Source: Trichoplax sp. H2 | Taxonomy: Eukaryota; Placozoa; Uniplacotomia; Trichoplacea | Reading direction: 5' to 3' | Length of the DNA: 64,000 bases | NCBI GenBank assembly: GCA_003344405.1 | Contig: NOWV01000068.1 | Coordinates: forward strand, 1 to 64,000 | Part shown: positions 38,201-52,400 of the stretch, piece by piece | Layout: every line of letters begins with the position of its first letter | Position numbering within the stretch: position 1 is the stretch's first letter | Translations under genes and position numbers: made by a program | Notes under the pieces: generated by a model | Database searches by the model: none | Told to the model about the DNA's origin: nothing | What the model saw: the letters and a program-made list of their open reading frames with translations, nothing else

Positions 38201-41200
38201 GTTAAAGGCTATTTTGGTATGGCCACCTTAGCTATATCTAGTCGTCCTCAATCAACTATATCCGGGCTGGTACTAACTTCTATCTCATATAACATATATT
38301 ATAGTGTGATATCTTTCTTTCAACATAAAAAAATAGTCTGACTTGATCTACTTGCACACTTACTAAATCACAGACATCATCAGAATGGCTCCAACTATTC
38401 TTTAAATACCTACAAAGACCTGGCGCTTACGTTGGAGCTATAGATTTTGCTTCCTTCACGTACGATTCCGTTTGGGCCATAGCTTTAACATTGAATCAAT
38501 CCATTAACCCATTATCAAAAATAAATAAAACATTGGAAGACATCGATTATTACGATAAAGAGGCGTTATCGGTCTTTAAAGATCAAATGCAAGCTTTAGA
38601 ATTCATAGGAATAACCGTATGCTTTTGACTGATATGAATTGTGTTCCGCTTAGATTTACTATAAAGCTTTAAATTCATCCTCCGTCTTCATTTTTTGTTG
38701 GTTTACTGTACAATTCTATAAGTCTTCTAAAAAATAAATATTAAAGTTATACAGCAATCAATTGAACATTAGTAATTACCCCTTAATTAGTATTGAAATC
38801 GATTATATCCATTTTTAACCTGCATTTAAATCTATTAAAAGGGGCCAGTTGCATTTAACCAAAATGGAGACCGCTTGGGCATTACTACCATCAAGAGGCA
38901 AATTGGTATAATTTATTTTTATAGATATTTCAATCATTATCTAGTTTACTAAAATTAAACATTATAGTTGAGATTAAATTGTAAGTGTGCACCTACGAAT
39001 CGTATAGTCTTCAGTTTTACTTTAAGTTGAAATTTTTTGTATGAACTATAGGCAGCAAAGAAGTTATCTTTGGATTATACGATAATAAAAGGGAGACAGT
39101 TAATTGGAATTACTCTGTTGCAATTACTTGGCAAACTGCAAGTGAGCACTTAGATTCGAAAAATCTTAGCAAATTAATTATAGTTTCTTCAATAGCACTG
39201 TAGTATAATCAACTAGCTTTTAGTAATTGATTACCAAATCAATCATCTATGGCAAGTATTAATTATTGTGCAACTATTTTATGAACTGAATTCATATTAC
39301 TTCCTGTCAATGCAGACAATCAAACACCGGTAGACAGTCCAAGAATTATTGTTGTTAATGCTAGCATTGCTATACCTCTATTCATTGGTATTTTGTCCAT
39401 TGATGTCATTGGAATGTTAATGACAATCGTTTTCTTGGTTTTCAATATTAAAAGTCGCTCTATTCGGTAACTGCTACATTTCACCTTAAGTTCTAACTTT
39501 ATATTGGTATCTTACCCATTACCCAATGAGTAATTGCCTTTGCAACTCCAATTAAACATTTTACATTTGCTATGTTTATGTTAATACAGGATCATTAAAA
39601 TTTCTAGCCCGAATGTAAACAATATCATTGCGATTGGAGCAATTTCTTGTTATATTTCAGTATTCTTCTTCGGTGTTAATACTCAGAACATAAATCAGCA
39701 CAACGGCTTACTGTTGGCAAGTTGTTGGGTTAGTCTTCTATTATAAATATGGTATAAAATGATTGCAGTAAGATATATTTTACTTCTATTACTATAAAGC
39801 TATAAGTTCTTGCTAACATAACGCAAAAATAGTTACAATTACTTCGTTTTATACACTGCAAGTAAACGATTTGATTTTATTCTTTACAGTGCCGCTCTTG
39901 GTTTCTAGTTATTGGTTATACATTAGGATTTGGAGCATTATTTGCAAAAACATGGCGTATTCATTCCATTTTTGCTAGAAAGTCGGTTAAGACCAAGGTG
40001 AATTAATAAATTGCAATAATGTCAACTATAGGGAGTATTTAAAAAAGATCAATTCGAATTATGTCTTTAATTTCCTAGCTGATTATTACACTTTCAGCTG
40101 AATCGTCCGTTGTACGAATAGTTATTAACGCAGTTGAAATATAATTTATACAAGATGAATAGATAGAGAAATAATTCATTTTTTGATAATTAATCGAACT
40201 TACAAAATTACTTGCAAGTTTTCGTTCACTACTCACTGATATCAGTCAGTTACGAGTAATTTCCCGTAATTTGCAGTTGCATATTAGGCTAAATTATATG
40301 TACATGCACAAGCTTAATTACCTTATAAGATATGAGATAGACTTTTAGTGGTTATAAATAAATAACTCTTAAGTTATATCTATACAACGATATTTGAATT
40401 TGTAACGTGAACGATCTTCTAACTAAACTACCGTATACATAAACTGTCAATTTACGATAGTCGCTCATTTTAAGGAATAAATCGCGTATTTTAAATATGA
40501 ATTATTTCTGCAAGTCCTATAAATTGAATTCTAACTTCTATGGTACATTCTAACTAAATTGCTACATCAATAAAATAGTTAATCCGTGATAGCCGACTTT
40601 ATGGAATTATAAGCGCTGCTGTTTTTGTGGATATTTCAATTATGTTGGCTTGGGGAATTATTGATCCTGTAAATATTGAAACAAAAAATGAATCAGTCCC
40701 CGTAAGCATTATGTTTCAAAGATTTCTAAAATAATCATCTTATGTAAATCTACATGTCAGTGATTAGCTAGAATTATAATGATCAACAAAAGTACCATAA
40801 GGGTGTATGATAAATGTTTGTGAATATAGAATACGGTCTGGTGAACTTTAAATAATCATCTAAATACTAAATTTTAGTAGCTATGTGTTAGTTTGTTGTC
40901 AATAAATAGAATACTATGATAATAGCTATATCTATAGAATACTAACGGCATTTTATGTCTACATTAATAGGACTTCAGCCATAACCGTGATAGAATAATG
41001 ATCATTTCGATTAAACAATGTCATTCTAAATATCCAATTGTCTGGAATGTTTTACTATTTGGATTTAACGGATTACTGTTAGTTTATGGTGCCATATTAG
41101 CTTGGCAAACGCGTCAAGTCAAAATGATGGCAGTTAATGATTCAAAACTAATTGGCTTAGCAATTTATAATGTGGCAATCTTTGCATCCATTGGAGCTGG

Positions 41201-42221
41201 AATAGCATCTCTAGTATACGATAAACCAGACGCATTCTTTGGTTTAATTTCCGTATTTATCATTTTTCCTACCACCGTGACAGTTTGCTTGGTGTTTGTA
41301 CCAAAGGTTGCTTAATTATTGTTATTGATGATCTTTGACTATTTCTATTAGGAATAAATTAAATTTTTAGAAACATATGATTACGCATTACGCTAGAATA
41401 ATAATTTCATTAAAAATATAGGTAAAACAACTACATTTCCTATGTATGTTGCAGTATTTCACTTTAACTAATTATCTAGAGTAAAATGTTTTAAAATAAG
41501 CATCCTCTTAGATTATATCATTTTGAGGTAAACGACTAAAATTACTCTTTAATTAACTCAATTACATATGCACTCAATGATGAATACGCTGATTTCAAAG
41601 TACTTTAGTGTTTTAATAAATTAGTGCTAAAGTCAATTTCTAAGCATACAACTAGCTTAAGATGTGAAGCTTCATTTATATTCTACTAAGTAATTTAAGT
41701 CTCTTATAAATTTATGATTATGCCGTATTAGGTCTACAAACTAAAAAGCGCTGGAGCTTCTATGAAAATATCAACATTCTCAGTAGCTAATTATAATGTT
41801 CAGGGAATGATTAAAAGTGCTTCAACAAATTTAAAGACGATATATCCAGACATAAACGTAGATTGTGATAATGTAGAGCAGGTAATTAACACCTTGATTT
41901 AATTAATTCATTTATGAATCATTGGCGCAAGTAGCAGTGTAAATTTGAATAAGATATCAATGAGCTTTAGGATACCAACCGGTAAAATTATATTTGAAAC
42001 AATAATTTACATACTATCAATTAATTATTCTTTAGCTAATAAATGAAATAATACAACTGAGACTAGAATTAAAAAGAAAACGGCAAAATGAAAATTGTGT
42101 TGGCGATGGAAGAGAAATTTTTATAAGCAATCCGTTGACTATAATGCAACCTTCGCATCGAAACTCTGTATCATCCGCTCATTTTCCAGAAACATCAAAG
42201 AATATTAATGAGAAAAATTGA
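32278..42221 (+). CDS. GABA-B-like class C GPCR, receptor A
   Basis: Sixteen exons: 32278-32532, 35842-35979, 36756-36926, 37003-37110, 37880-37945, 38060-38269, 38374-38616, 38842-38905, 39052-39141, 39316-39466, 39590-39728, 39890-39997, 40579-40701, 40971-41306, 41732-41881, 42036-42221. Total 845 residues. Order: signal peptide (1-17), Venus-flytrap domain (about 30-440), 7TM domain (about 460-735), and a C-tail with a leucine-rich coiled coil (near 780-800) as in GABA-B subunits. Landmarks: LSYASASPALS, FGWKKIVLLYQT, RIIVGGFY..QGRKVFC, VWIITGW, FTYDSVWA, GPVAFNQNGDR, SSPNVNNIIA, GYTLGFGALFAKTWRIHSIF and NDSKLIGLAIYNV, FVPK. The 7TM domain resembles GABA-B2, the G-protein-coupling subunit, more than GABA-B1. 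There is no cysteine-rich domain, as expected for this class. Of the seven pocket contacts known in GABA-B1, W49, Y236 and W264 remain. Cys113, Ala137, Tyr154 and Phe341 replace Ser, Ser, His and Glu. Dimerisation with receptor B is possible but not shown. Confidence 0.92.
32533..35841 (+). other. Large first intron of receptor A
   Basis: 3.3 kb, AT-rich, with a pyrimidine-rich stretch near 32820-33130. No exon, element or RNA gene recognised. Receptor B also has a long first intron (2.0 kb, 49740-51738), likewise without recognisable content. Confidence 0.6.
36579..36631. repeat. Inverted repeat, 11-bp arms, in intron 2 of receptor A
   Basis: ATGAAATTGAT (36579-36589) and ATCAATTTCAT (36621-36631) are exact inverted arms 31 bases apart. 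No target-site duplication is evident, so a transposon origin is unproven. Confidence 0.5.
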
Positions 42222-45200
42222 CAATATTTAGCTTAAACAAAATGATCTATATACATTTAAATGATCTACTTTCCATTACTTACCTAGAATGTGAGTACTC
42301 GTAACTGGTCAAAGAAGATTCAGCTAAGTCAATCTGAAACAAGTAAATATAATCAATTGTAAACAATAGTAGCTCGCCTTTAATAATATTCTAAATCAAA
42401 TTGTTGATGTAAAATGCAAGCTATTTGATAAGATAATGATAAAATAGGAGATAGTACAGTATTTTAAATTACGAATGTTCATGTCTCAGCCTTATAGTTG
42501 GACGTGTATTTATACCCTAAAACTACCGTACATTGCCACTTTGTTTAATATGAATAGCATATTCAATTCCGGAAAAGTATTCCCTAAGTGTAGTGTTAGA
42601 AATTGCTAAAAGATCAATCATGTTTCATATTGCATGGTAGTTACATCATTAAAGATTTTCTAATTTACGATATTGTCACGAAAGTAATCTTCGTGACGTA
42701 TACTTTATTTCTATGTTACATTCTATATATGTTTATATCTCAGAAATGTTTACAGTCTCCTTAATTGTAATTTTAGTGGTTAACAGTTGATATCCTTAAT
42801 TTAGGATTACATAGACTAAAATAGTAATTGTCAACCAGCTAAACTGGATTATATCTATCACCTCCAAGGTTGTTAAGGTTCAAAGTACAATTCCTAAGAT
42901 TAGAGGAAATGTCTTAGAAGGATAACTTTATATGTATCTGTTAAACTATTAATAAGCATTAATTATTTTAATACTGTTACAGTAAATTTAATAGCATTAG
43001 ACTGTATCTAATCTGTACAAATAGAATCTCTTTAGGGTATTAATTTGGTTAATTTCTAATAGACGAGGTGACTTGTGCAGCTAAACCGGTTTTAGGTCCG
43101 AAAGGTGTAAAAACGGCGAGTTCGCCGACAATAAATTAGATTGTAATTTTCTAGTAAGTCTTAAAGGTCTATCTTTGTTAAACCCTATCTGCCTTGGAAT
43201 ACCAATTGTCTGGTATTCCAAATAACATTAGTATTGGATAGAAATCACCCTCTCAATCCTTGTTGCAAGTTAGAGCTATTCCTAGCTCATATAAGGTATC
43301 TACGTAAATTGAATGTGCGATTAAACTATTAAAATGCAAAGTTCTTGCCAATAAATTCCTAACTTATTCAACCTAGTACATATGCGTATTGTACAAGCAT
43401 TCATTCATACTTGACTAAATACTATACTTATAATGTTGAACTTCATGAACTAAGTACAATCGAAATTTGTTAAAAAAATTGCCTTATTGTTCCATAAATA
43501 TGCATATATTTAATGCCTTGTAAATACCTAGATGTTATCGATTCAGCTATTTTTTCGATTTAGGTTTTACTATAATTAAATACTTGGCATAATCTATAAG
43601 TTTTACTGATTAATCTTATATGCATCAATATGATCTAAAATTACATTTACAATCAAACCGTAATTTGATGTCTTATCTTTATTAAGTTTTGATCCTGTTA
43701 CTTATCTATGTGAACGTACTTTATCTTCCTACTTAATTTATATGGCCTAGGCTATGATTCATATAGTAAACTTTATGAAAATTAATTTATTGTATTTGTT
43801 GAAGACGGTGATATTATTTAAGAATTGTTTATGTCTGTTTTAATTTGATTTCTTTTATACATTTCTAGTATTTTACTTATGGTTGAAATAATACGTTCAG
43901 TAGTTTACTTGTAGCGACTAATTCTGCTATGTACAGATCTAGCAGTTGTGAATTCTTATTAGGATTTAACATTTGAGTATTTGGATTGTGAAATTACCTC
44001 GCGTTATACTTCTAATATAAGTTTAAAATGTACTCTCATTTATATAGATATTCCTATTTTAAATTGTGAGAACACATGTTAATATCACAATAAAGTGGTA
44101 GCAGAGTATGCGAGATTTGAAATTTTATCTCGTCTTGCCTTACGATTTTCTGAATCATACTTAATATAAGACTAGGTTGCGAATAAATATAAACACAGAG
44201 ATGTAGGCTTGATCCTGAAATATCAATGAATAAAACTATAGCAATTGGAAGAGCGAGAATCATTATAAAACAACTCAATGGGATATCATGTGATTTTAGT
44301 TAACACAACTAATTTATTTACCTTTACTATCTTTAAACAACCTAATCAAATGTTTAAGAATTCTATAGCCTTTCTAGTGACTGATTTATACGGTAAAAAT
44401 AGTGAATTCTTCCAATTATTTTTGTATTTATTAAGTTGTAAAAATATTGGTACCATCGTTATATTGATTAAGTTTCTAGTTAGGAAAAGAAAACCTATAA
44501 ATTTGTATGGATTAATATTTAATAGGAGCATATAAATACTTTCTCTTTAAATCATGAAATTGCAGGTATTATTGTACCCATTTTAGGACGATGAAAAAAA
44601 CTAGAAATACTAAAGCTTTAATTTTACGTTACATACTACCAGTACGGTATAACAATTAAACTCAAACACGTAAACACTTTTCAAGCCGTCACTTAACGTC
44701 TGTAGAAAATATAGCAATGCTAATAAAATCGCTTTAGTTACGAATGTAACTGTAAGACATGAATTTAGGCAACCTGCGCAAACATGTATGAATATCAAAT
44801 TAAATCCTCTTTATTGTATTTGCTAAGTATTCGATCAATATGCCTAAATAGGTACCTACCTAATTTGTTCGTTTTTAATCTAATACAATTGATTCTCTGT
44901 GTTATTGTTGAATCATTACTTGTTTTTCTTGAATGATTTTAATACTTTATATCTACGAACTATTTATTAATGATTCGGATAGTAAATCAAAGATTTTTGC
45001 TCTTATTTTTAGAATATGCGTACCGTATATACAGGATTAAGGCATCATCAAAATATTTTTGTTTTTGACTCTAATAATTTAAATCTGATTATGTTCTTTA
45101 CATCTAAAAAATAGTCGCAGATGAATTTTAATTTCAACTTAAAATCTTGGGATATGTAACAATGAGTAACCTAATTGTACTGTTGGCTAATATTATCATC

Positions 45201-45294
45201 TACCGTAAGAATCCATAAAAGAGTAATCGTTCTTTTCAAACTTATGCGCCTACCATGCTGTCAATATAAGACTAACTGTTACAGATTACCTTAA

Positions 45295-45432
45295 TTTAGA
45301 GATATTCATGGATTTGCTAACAATTTATCAAACGCCAAACCGAAACTGTATGATAATAATAAGACTTATCCAACATTGTTTATTATGGTTGTAACAGTAT
45401 CGATGATCATTATTAATGCTCTTCCTATGACC
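45295..45432 (+). pseudogene. Possible remnant of a GABA-B-like TM4 segment
   Basis: An open stretch of about 43 codons before a TAG reads as a hydrophilic segment with NLSNAKPKLYDNN followed by TLFIMVVTVSMIIINALPM. The pattern resembles the intracellular loop 2 to TM4 part of receptor A (KTKLIRDSRLYG then a hydrophobic helix), but identity is low. The intron found there in both receptors is absent. Chance is a real alternative. Confidence 0.2.
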
Positions 45433-47861
45433 TAGAACGAAGCTAATGTCTTTTTATTGTACAAAATCACTTTTAACTTTTGATTACATGCGGGAGTAGT
45501 CATCTTCGGTATAAAAGAAATGCAATTTACACCTCTTATCTCTTTCAATTATATATTAATGGCCTTAGAAGTCGAAAAAATAGCAGTATTATCGTAGGTA
45601 TAAAACTCTATTTATAGCTGTACCATCTTAAATCTGTGAAAAATTCTTTTACAGTTGCATCTCAGCAGGTAAATATGTTTTTCATCATTATAATGCTTAC
45701 AGCCATTATGGGTATGAAATTATTTAATACGCGTATATTACGAAGCAGGTCAAATGTTAATAGGGGTTATCAGTTAGGAAAAGTTTGAAGTGAATATTTG
45801 AACATTAACTAAAATTTAATTATTGTACAATACTTACAATCCCAATGATTTTGCTGTCGATAGAAAATATCAATGATATAATGGTTTATTCTGACAATTG
45901 TCCACTACACAGGAAATCAAGTCGTGGTGGAAATAAATAACAAATGTCGTATATCTATAGCAATATTTCGTGTCAATATAATCTGAGAAGGCTGATCGAT
46001 AGAATATATTTTGCACTCTTGAAGAAATTCAGGATATTAACTAGTTCTTGTCATATTAAGGCAGTCAGAGCATTGAGCTAGAAATAAATTTGAAATAAAA
46101 TGGATCGTAAAATTATCTTCAGTGATATTTTATTGCATTTTAATATAGACATAAATGAAATAAATACTCATTGCAGTAGCTTTCTATTGCTAAATGAAAA
46201 CTCCGTAGTGTACATATTCTATTATGTTCCACTGATAAAGAAAACCCAACGTTCAATTATATTTTTAATAAATAATAATGAAATACTGCAGTGAAACTAA
46301 ATTGATACGGATAGTTATAACATTTGATAATCTACTGTGCGTATAAGATAATATTGCAGCATCATTTCTATATTCTCAATAGCAAGTCAACACTATCGGA
46401 GAAAATATATACGATAAATATGCGTCAAAATCAAGTTTGACATTTCAAATAATTTTCATCATTTGTGATTAAGCCACAATTACCAATGGTCTAACAAAGT
46501 ATTCAGTACATTATTAGCTTAAGTACATCCATACACTGAAGTTAAAAATGAAACGTTTATATGATAATAATATCAACTCAATTTCACCACAGTATTTCTA
46601 TATTATTTATTTAAACCATAATTGAAAAATGGGTTATCTATTTACGTGATGTAATAGCATTTTCGGTATCATATTTCATACTGCAAATAATTTACATCAT
46701 TTCAATCAAACTAAAGGACCTTAGTTAATTTATCAGTACACAATTAAACAATATACATCAAACTCGAAAGGTGGAGCTAATTACTAATGTGAACATTGTA
46801 TTCATTCATAATCTGTACTATCTTGACCTTGTATATATCACATAACTATAATTTCAATATATTGTTGATATATTGGTTTCACTTCCATCTAAAAGGTATG
46901 ACCTTCTTTATTATCTATTTTCGATGATTCAAATAATATTCACTAATTAGAGTTGACCTATTGAAGTTATTTGTGGAGCATGGTGTGACATTGACTCAAT
47001 GAAACAGATAAGCTAAATTCTAATTTATACGTAAATAAATATTTTATCTTAGTTATCTAATGTAACATACGTATGCAATATTCAGGACCATATAAAGTAA
47101 AGCATTCGTCCACATTCCGAAACTCGACGCATAAATCTTTATTCAAGGGAAAGCTGGACAAATTGATCAAAAAATATATGTGTGCATTTCACGCTTTTTA
47201 TCTTATTTATTAAATGCGATAACAAATCGAAATGATGTCTTCCTTTAGCACAGTTTTACCGAGATGTTCTAATTAACCTATCGAAAAAAGGTTATTAAAA
47301 ATTCTTTATCTGTGAGAAATTTGTGTTTAGCGAACTCCTTCGTTATCCACATTTTGATCATTATGAATTAATCATTATCTGTTGTCGTCATGCAGACAAT
47401 GCTTCTAGGATAGTTCACGTATGTGAATATAATTATTACCTTAAACTCGAAGTATAGTCGCTAATTGGAGATAAGTTATAGCAAATGTAAGAGGATTCAT
47501 TTCACTTTGCACTCCATCATTAGGAAAGACAATCATTTATAGCTGCAATCAAATTATGCCAGTATGCTTTCTTTCAAATGCCCCTCTCGATGAAGTCAAT
47601 AGAAAAATGTAAATCGTAGCCCCTTTATAAATTATTAAAGTAAACAAGAATATAATAAAGCTTGCAGTAATCCTGAACATCTGCCCTCGTTGCTAAAATC
47701 ATAAATTGATTTGAATTGTATTCAATAATAATACAACGTTTTAATATTGTCGCCCACCGCTTAATCCAAACTCCGATAATTATAATCAATTCCGTCAATT
47801 TCTGATCCTTTTGTAGTTAAATTACGTCTACATATGAAATTAGCCACTTTTACGATAGTGA

Positions 47862-47936
47862 TAGACACTACAATATTCGGTTATTGTAATCTGATCTTTA
47901 TTAGACACTACAATATTCCGCTATTGTAATCTGATC
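47862..47936. repeat. Tandem duplication of 35 bases with internal hairpins
   Basis: Copies at 47862-47896 and 47902-47936 differ at two positions and are separated by five bases. Each contains acaata and tattgt as inverted arms around a six-base loop, so each copy can fold into a small hairpin. Confidence 0.7.
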
Positions 47937-49454
47937 GTCATATATCCATTATTTGCATGAGATTACATTACCTACGTACGCAATTTCAATTCACGATATT
48001 GTTTAACAATTAGTTTATGAACAATATAAGATACTCCGAAAATTCATTTACCCATGATCAACTTCTTTCGTAGCCTTACTCTAAAATAATCTTCTTGTAG
48101 TCAGCTTAACCAAATTTAAATCATTTAACACAGTTTGAGACGAAAAATACGCAATAAATACCTAGAATGGCTTTCATTTATCGGTAACCAGAGTGAAACG
48201 TTTATTAACGATCTCCCTAATTTGCGATTATCATTTGGAAATCTCACCAAAGCAATATTAATGGTTTGTTTATTGAATTTGCTTTAATCAAATCAAATTA
48301 AACCACAACTTAATGTAATTAATTCGGACATATCTTAAATATAGAATATTGAACAATCAAATATCAAAAATTCATACAATGGATAATAGTATATGATCTT
48401 ATAGATTTATAGTTCAAGACGTGAAATGTAGCTTATTAGTCCATGCAGTTTGCGATCCATTAATGATTTAGTATCGAAAGATTAAATCCATCGATGATTA
48501 TTTAGATTCTTTCTAGTAATTTATTATAGCAAGATACACTTAGATCTGAAGGTGCAAATATGATTACTATTAGCTCATTTGGAGTATTTGCTGACCGATG
48601 CAACCAAGCGATCAAATAGCAGCTGAAATATGATATCAGATAGCAATAATGTTATCTTAGCCATGGAAGCAAAAGCGTTCTAAGCGATAAAAATTACTGT
48701 GATATTTATTTTTGCAATGACCTCATATAATCCTTGGGATCGGATAAATTCCGTTTTATGGTGGAAGACAGTCATTAAATAATATTAAGATGCTTATTGT
48801 CTTGATTTATATCTGATCTAACTATAATCTAATTAATACCAAATAGAAATTTGATAATTCGCCTTATTTATCTCATGGCAACTTAATAGAATTGGTAGAT
48901 ATGATTAATTGCATTTATCTTATGACAAGGATGGCTAGATACATGCTCAATTAAAAAATGTACAAGATGCATACTATAAAAATTTTTAAGGCTAAGAAAT
49001 CACATCTTATGACCAGTGGATTTATATAGCATAAAATGATAAATATTTACTGCATTAACCGTTTCTCTAAGTCCCCGTTACTTAAATATCATACTAAACC
49101 CTAATTTCGCTGAAATAAAGATACTCAACCCCATGTAACATTTTTAATTGATCATTTTTCAGATAATTGCCTAACAAAATATCGTTCAAGTTGGATTTAT
49201 AAACATTTACTCTGATAGGTAAAAAATAAACTCTTTACCACTTCTAAAATTATGAACTTTACAATTTTATCGTATCATAAGTATGCCCGCAGACATTTTA
49301 ACTAATAAATTTTGGATAATTTTTTTGGCTTTGTAACTCATTAAGTTACGAGCTAGCTTTTCTTCAATTGGCAAATATTTGATTCAATTTCATCGTATTC
49401 AAGTTAAGGTTCTTAAAAAATACAGAATAACTTATTGCTCCTTATACCATCACT

Positions 49455-52400
49455 ATGGATTTCAGCTATCGAATTATCTCGACTAAAGTGGTTCCGATTT
49501 CAATTTTCCTTTCTATACTAATGATCATTGCACCAGCTGTACAAAGTAAATACTTTTCATGCCCTAAAAATAATCAGGAAGATAAGGTACTAACTTTAGC
49601 AGGCTCATTTGATATTACTGGCGATGAATTAAGCGGAGTTGGTCCATGGACTGCTGCACATATGGCGTTGCGGCATATTTACTATAACTCAACTCTTTTA
49701 CGCGGCTACTGTTTAAATATGGATTGGAGTAATGCATATGTAAGTGCTGTAAAATCATAATATTTATGATAAACTAATTTATTCTGTCTCAATGTGCTTC
49801 AAGAATAGCGCTAGACTATCATAATAATAGTAAAGCTAAGATAAATAAGAAAATTAATACTTTCTAGTAGTACCTACGTATATTATAATTGTTAACAAAG
49901 CAAATAAACTGCAATCGTATAGCGGGTAAATTTATACTTTCTAATTCACCAACATTCCCGGCTAATAGCAAACCTAGTACATGCAATTCTCCATAATACG
50001 AATACTGAAAGTAATGATTAAATATACGTATATAGATATACTGTTATACACTAATAACAACACCAAATCAGATAAAATACTAGTTTTTCTGATCGACTTG
50101 CAGCTCTTGGAGTCGAATTAATTAGTCTTTTGATGGATAAGTGAGCAATAATGTTTGATTTGTAGTTATTAACATACTTACTACGTATATCAAAATTACT
50201 CCGTATTAAACTGCCAAAAGCCTCCCTCACGGCTGGCTTTCACTTGCATGTCATATTTTTTACAAGTTTTCCAGCTCTTCCTATTAGTTTACTTACAAAT
50301 ATTACATGAAAATATTTGAGCTGAAGATTGATGATACTTAAATCACCTAATATGTCTATTACGAACTGTAATAATTGTAATAACAAATTAAAACAATTCC
50401 AAATCTGTCTCATATCAATCAATGAGCATTAGAACTTGCAAATATATTCCTATAAACGCATCATTTTCTTGAACAATTTTACCAATTGATATAATCTCGT
50501 AGATATAGAAACTAGGCATTCGTATGTATCCCTGAACAATGAAAGAAAAATCACTGTGTTAACAGGAAGCTTTTTCAATATTCAGACTTGTACTAGATAG
50601 AGAGGACCATGTAGATCTAGCTATACTCAATAATGACCAAACAAAGTAAATTTTTAATAAAGTTTTAAGGTTCCTTCATCATTTTGATCCTAATAGTAAG
50701 AGTAGTATTATTTTTTCGAATAGTTTACACTCGGCCATACTTAGATAGTTCATTACACACGGAAGAAGTTAACGTCGTAGTCTTTTTATTGATTATTAAA
50801 TCCTCTTAATTACAGCATTTACAGACTTGAAGTATATGCTTGTCACAACCCTCACTTGTGGCAAAGGAAAGTAAAGAACTCTAGTGTAGTTACTTAAAAC
50901 TTGGGCTATTTCTCCCAGTACTTTCAGTTTCTATGAGAGAAGTATTTGAGAACTCGATTTCTCGGCTGATCTCCACAGACAACTGACTAATTATTACACT
51001 ATTCTTCATGATATGAGTCTTGCCGTTTCTTGAGCAATTACTTTTTTTATTCTACAAACATACGCGCTTAAATAGGTTTCTACAGTAAATTCCAATATTA
51101 ACGAGTGAGAATTCATGCTTTACAAGTTACATTAATTAGTATAATACCATTACTAAATATACATGTCGATATTCTCAGATTTAGATGGCTACAAGCTATC
51201 AGGTGTTAAGACGCTTAACCTTCGTCCATATACAGCTCAATTTTTAGAGATTAACATAACTTATAAACCTACCGTAAATTAACTGCTAACAACTTCTATT
51301 TTTATCTCATTTCTACCATCCTATTATCAGCTACAAGCGCATTAAAACATAGCACATAACCTTATCTTATCTATTCATAAGCATTCATTAATTTACAGTT
51401 ACTTAATTAGTAACGGCGTACCGTGACAATGCTATACCTATCTTGAAAATGATCTTAGTCATAAAGTCTAGTCTTTAATAAGGATGCAGAAGCCCTCCTA
51501 CATATTTAAAAATACTATACTCTATCTGAAATTCTTTTCACAAGGGCGTGTACCTCAGGTACGAAATAAAATTTTCATAATGATAATGATTTCGTGTTCA
51601 ATTTAAAGTTTAACACTATACCCTAAAACAACTAGATTTAGAACTAATTTTGTGAAATTATAATGAAATCTTAATTCAACTTTTGTCATCAATTTTAAAA
51701 AATTTTAAATTTCTGTCGACATCGTAATGTCGTTTCAGTGCGATGCAGGCTTAGGCTTAAAGCTATTGTACGACCAAGTTACTACTGGAACAACTAAGTT
51801 GGCAGTATTTGGCTCATCTTGCTCCGTCGTAACTCAGCAGATGGCACGAATTACACCCTATTATAACCTGATTCAGGTAATTGTAATTCAACAACCAACT
51901 GAACCAAATAAATGCAATATGAAATATAATAAATTGTATTTTTGCATTGTTGCAAGCTGTTATTTTCAATTAATTTCCATATTAGGGATTATTACCAGTT
52001 ATGTTCACCATTTTAGGGATAATTACTGCCGTGAGATTATGTTTTAAAACAAATTTACTATTGTCGTGGTTTTTCTTAACTTATCTTACAAATATAGAGT
52101 ATTGATGTATAAACTATAATGGTATAAAAAGTATATACGATAGAGAAAAGAGTAGATTTCGGCTTAAGATAAATTTGCATAAGGCATTAAATTGCTCGTT
52201 GGAGATTTTTTTGAGTTTAACTTGCAGTCGTGATACTAGCAATAGCGTTAAAAACCATAAAGTTCTTCTACATTATTGAATGAGCTGATTCACTTTAATC
52301 ACTTTTAATTAGCTCTCCTATCTATCTTCGTCCCCTACGTTAAATTCAAGAGACGATTATTCAACATTATACCGTACCTACCCGTCAGAGACTTCTATTA

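Larger units (their letters stand above)
42222..49454. other. 7.2 kb spacer between the two GABA-B-like receptors
   Basis: Very AT-rich. Several frames of 60 to 85 codons (44054-44798 on both strands, 46100-46294) have low-complexity hydrophobic translations and no motif. The only items I can point to are a weak receptor-like fragment at 45295-45432 and a 35-base tandem duplication at 47862-47936. No third complete receptor lies here. Confidence 0.5.

Noticed and set aside
40938-40970. Earlier acceptor for exon 14 of receptor A
   Set aside because: It is in phase but brings an in-frame stop. The acceptor at 40969-40970 gives an open exon equal in length to that of receptor B.
44054-44798. 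Several hydrophobic frames on both strands
   Set aside because: Low-complexity I/L/F/N/K translations typical of AT-rich noncoding DNA, overlapping each other on opposite strands.
46100-46294. Plus-strand frame of 64 codons
   Set aside because: No motif and no similarity to the neighbouring receptors.
49740-51738. Search for a hidden exon in the first intron of receptor B
   Set aside because: Exon 1 joins exon 2 directly at the conserved Asn/Lys..Cys-Asp junction, as in receptor A, so no exon is missing.
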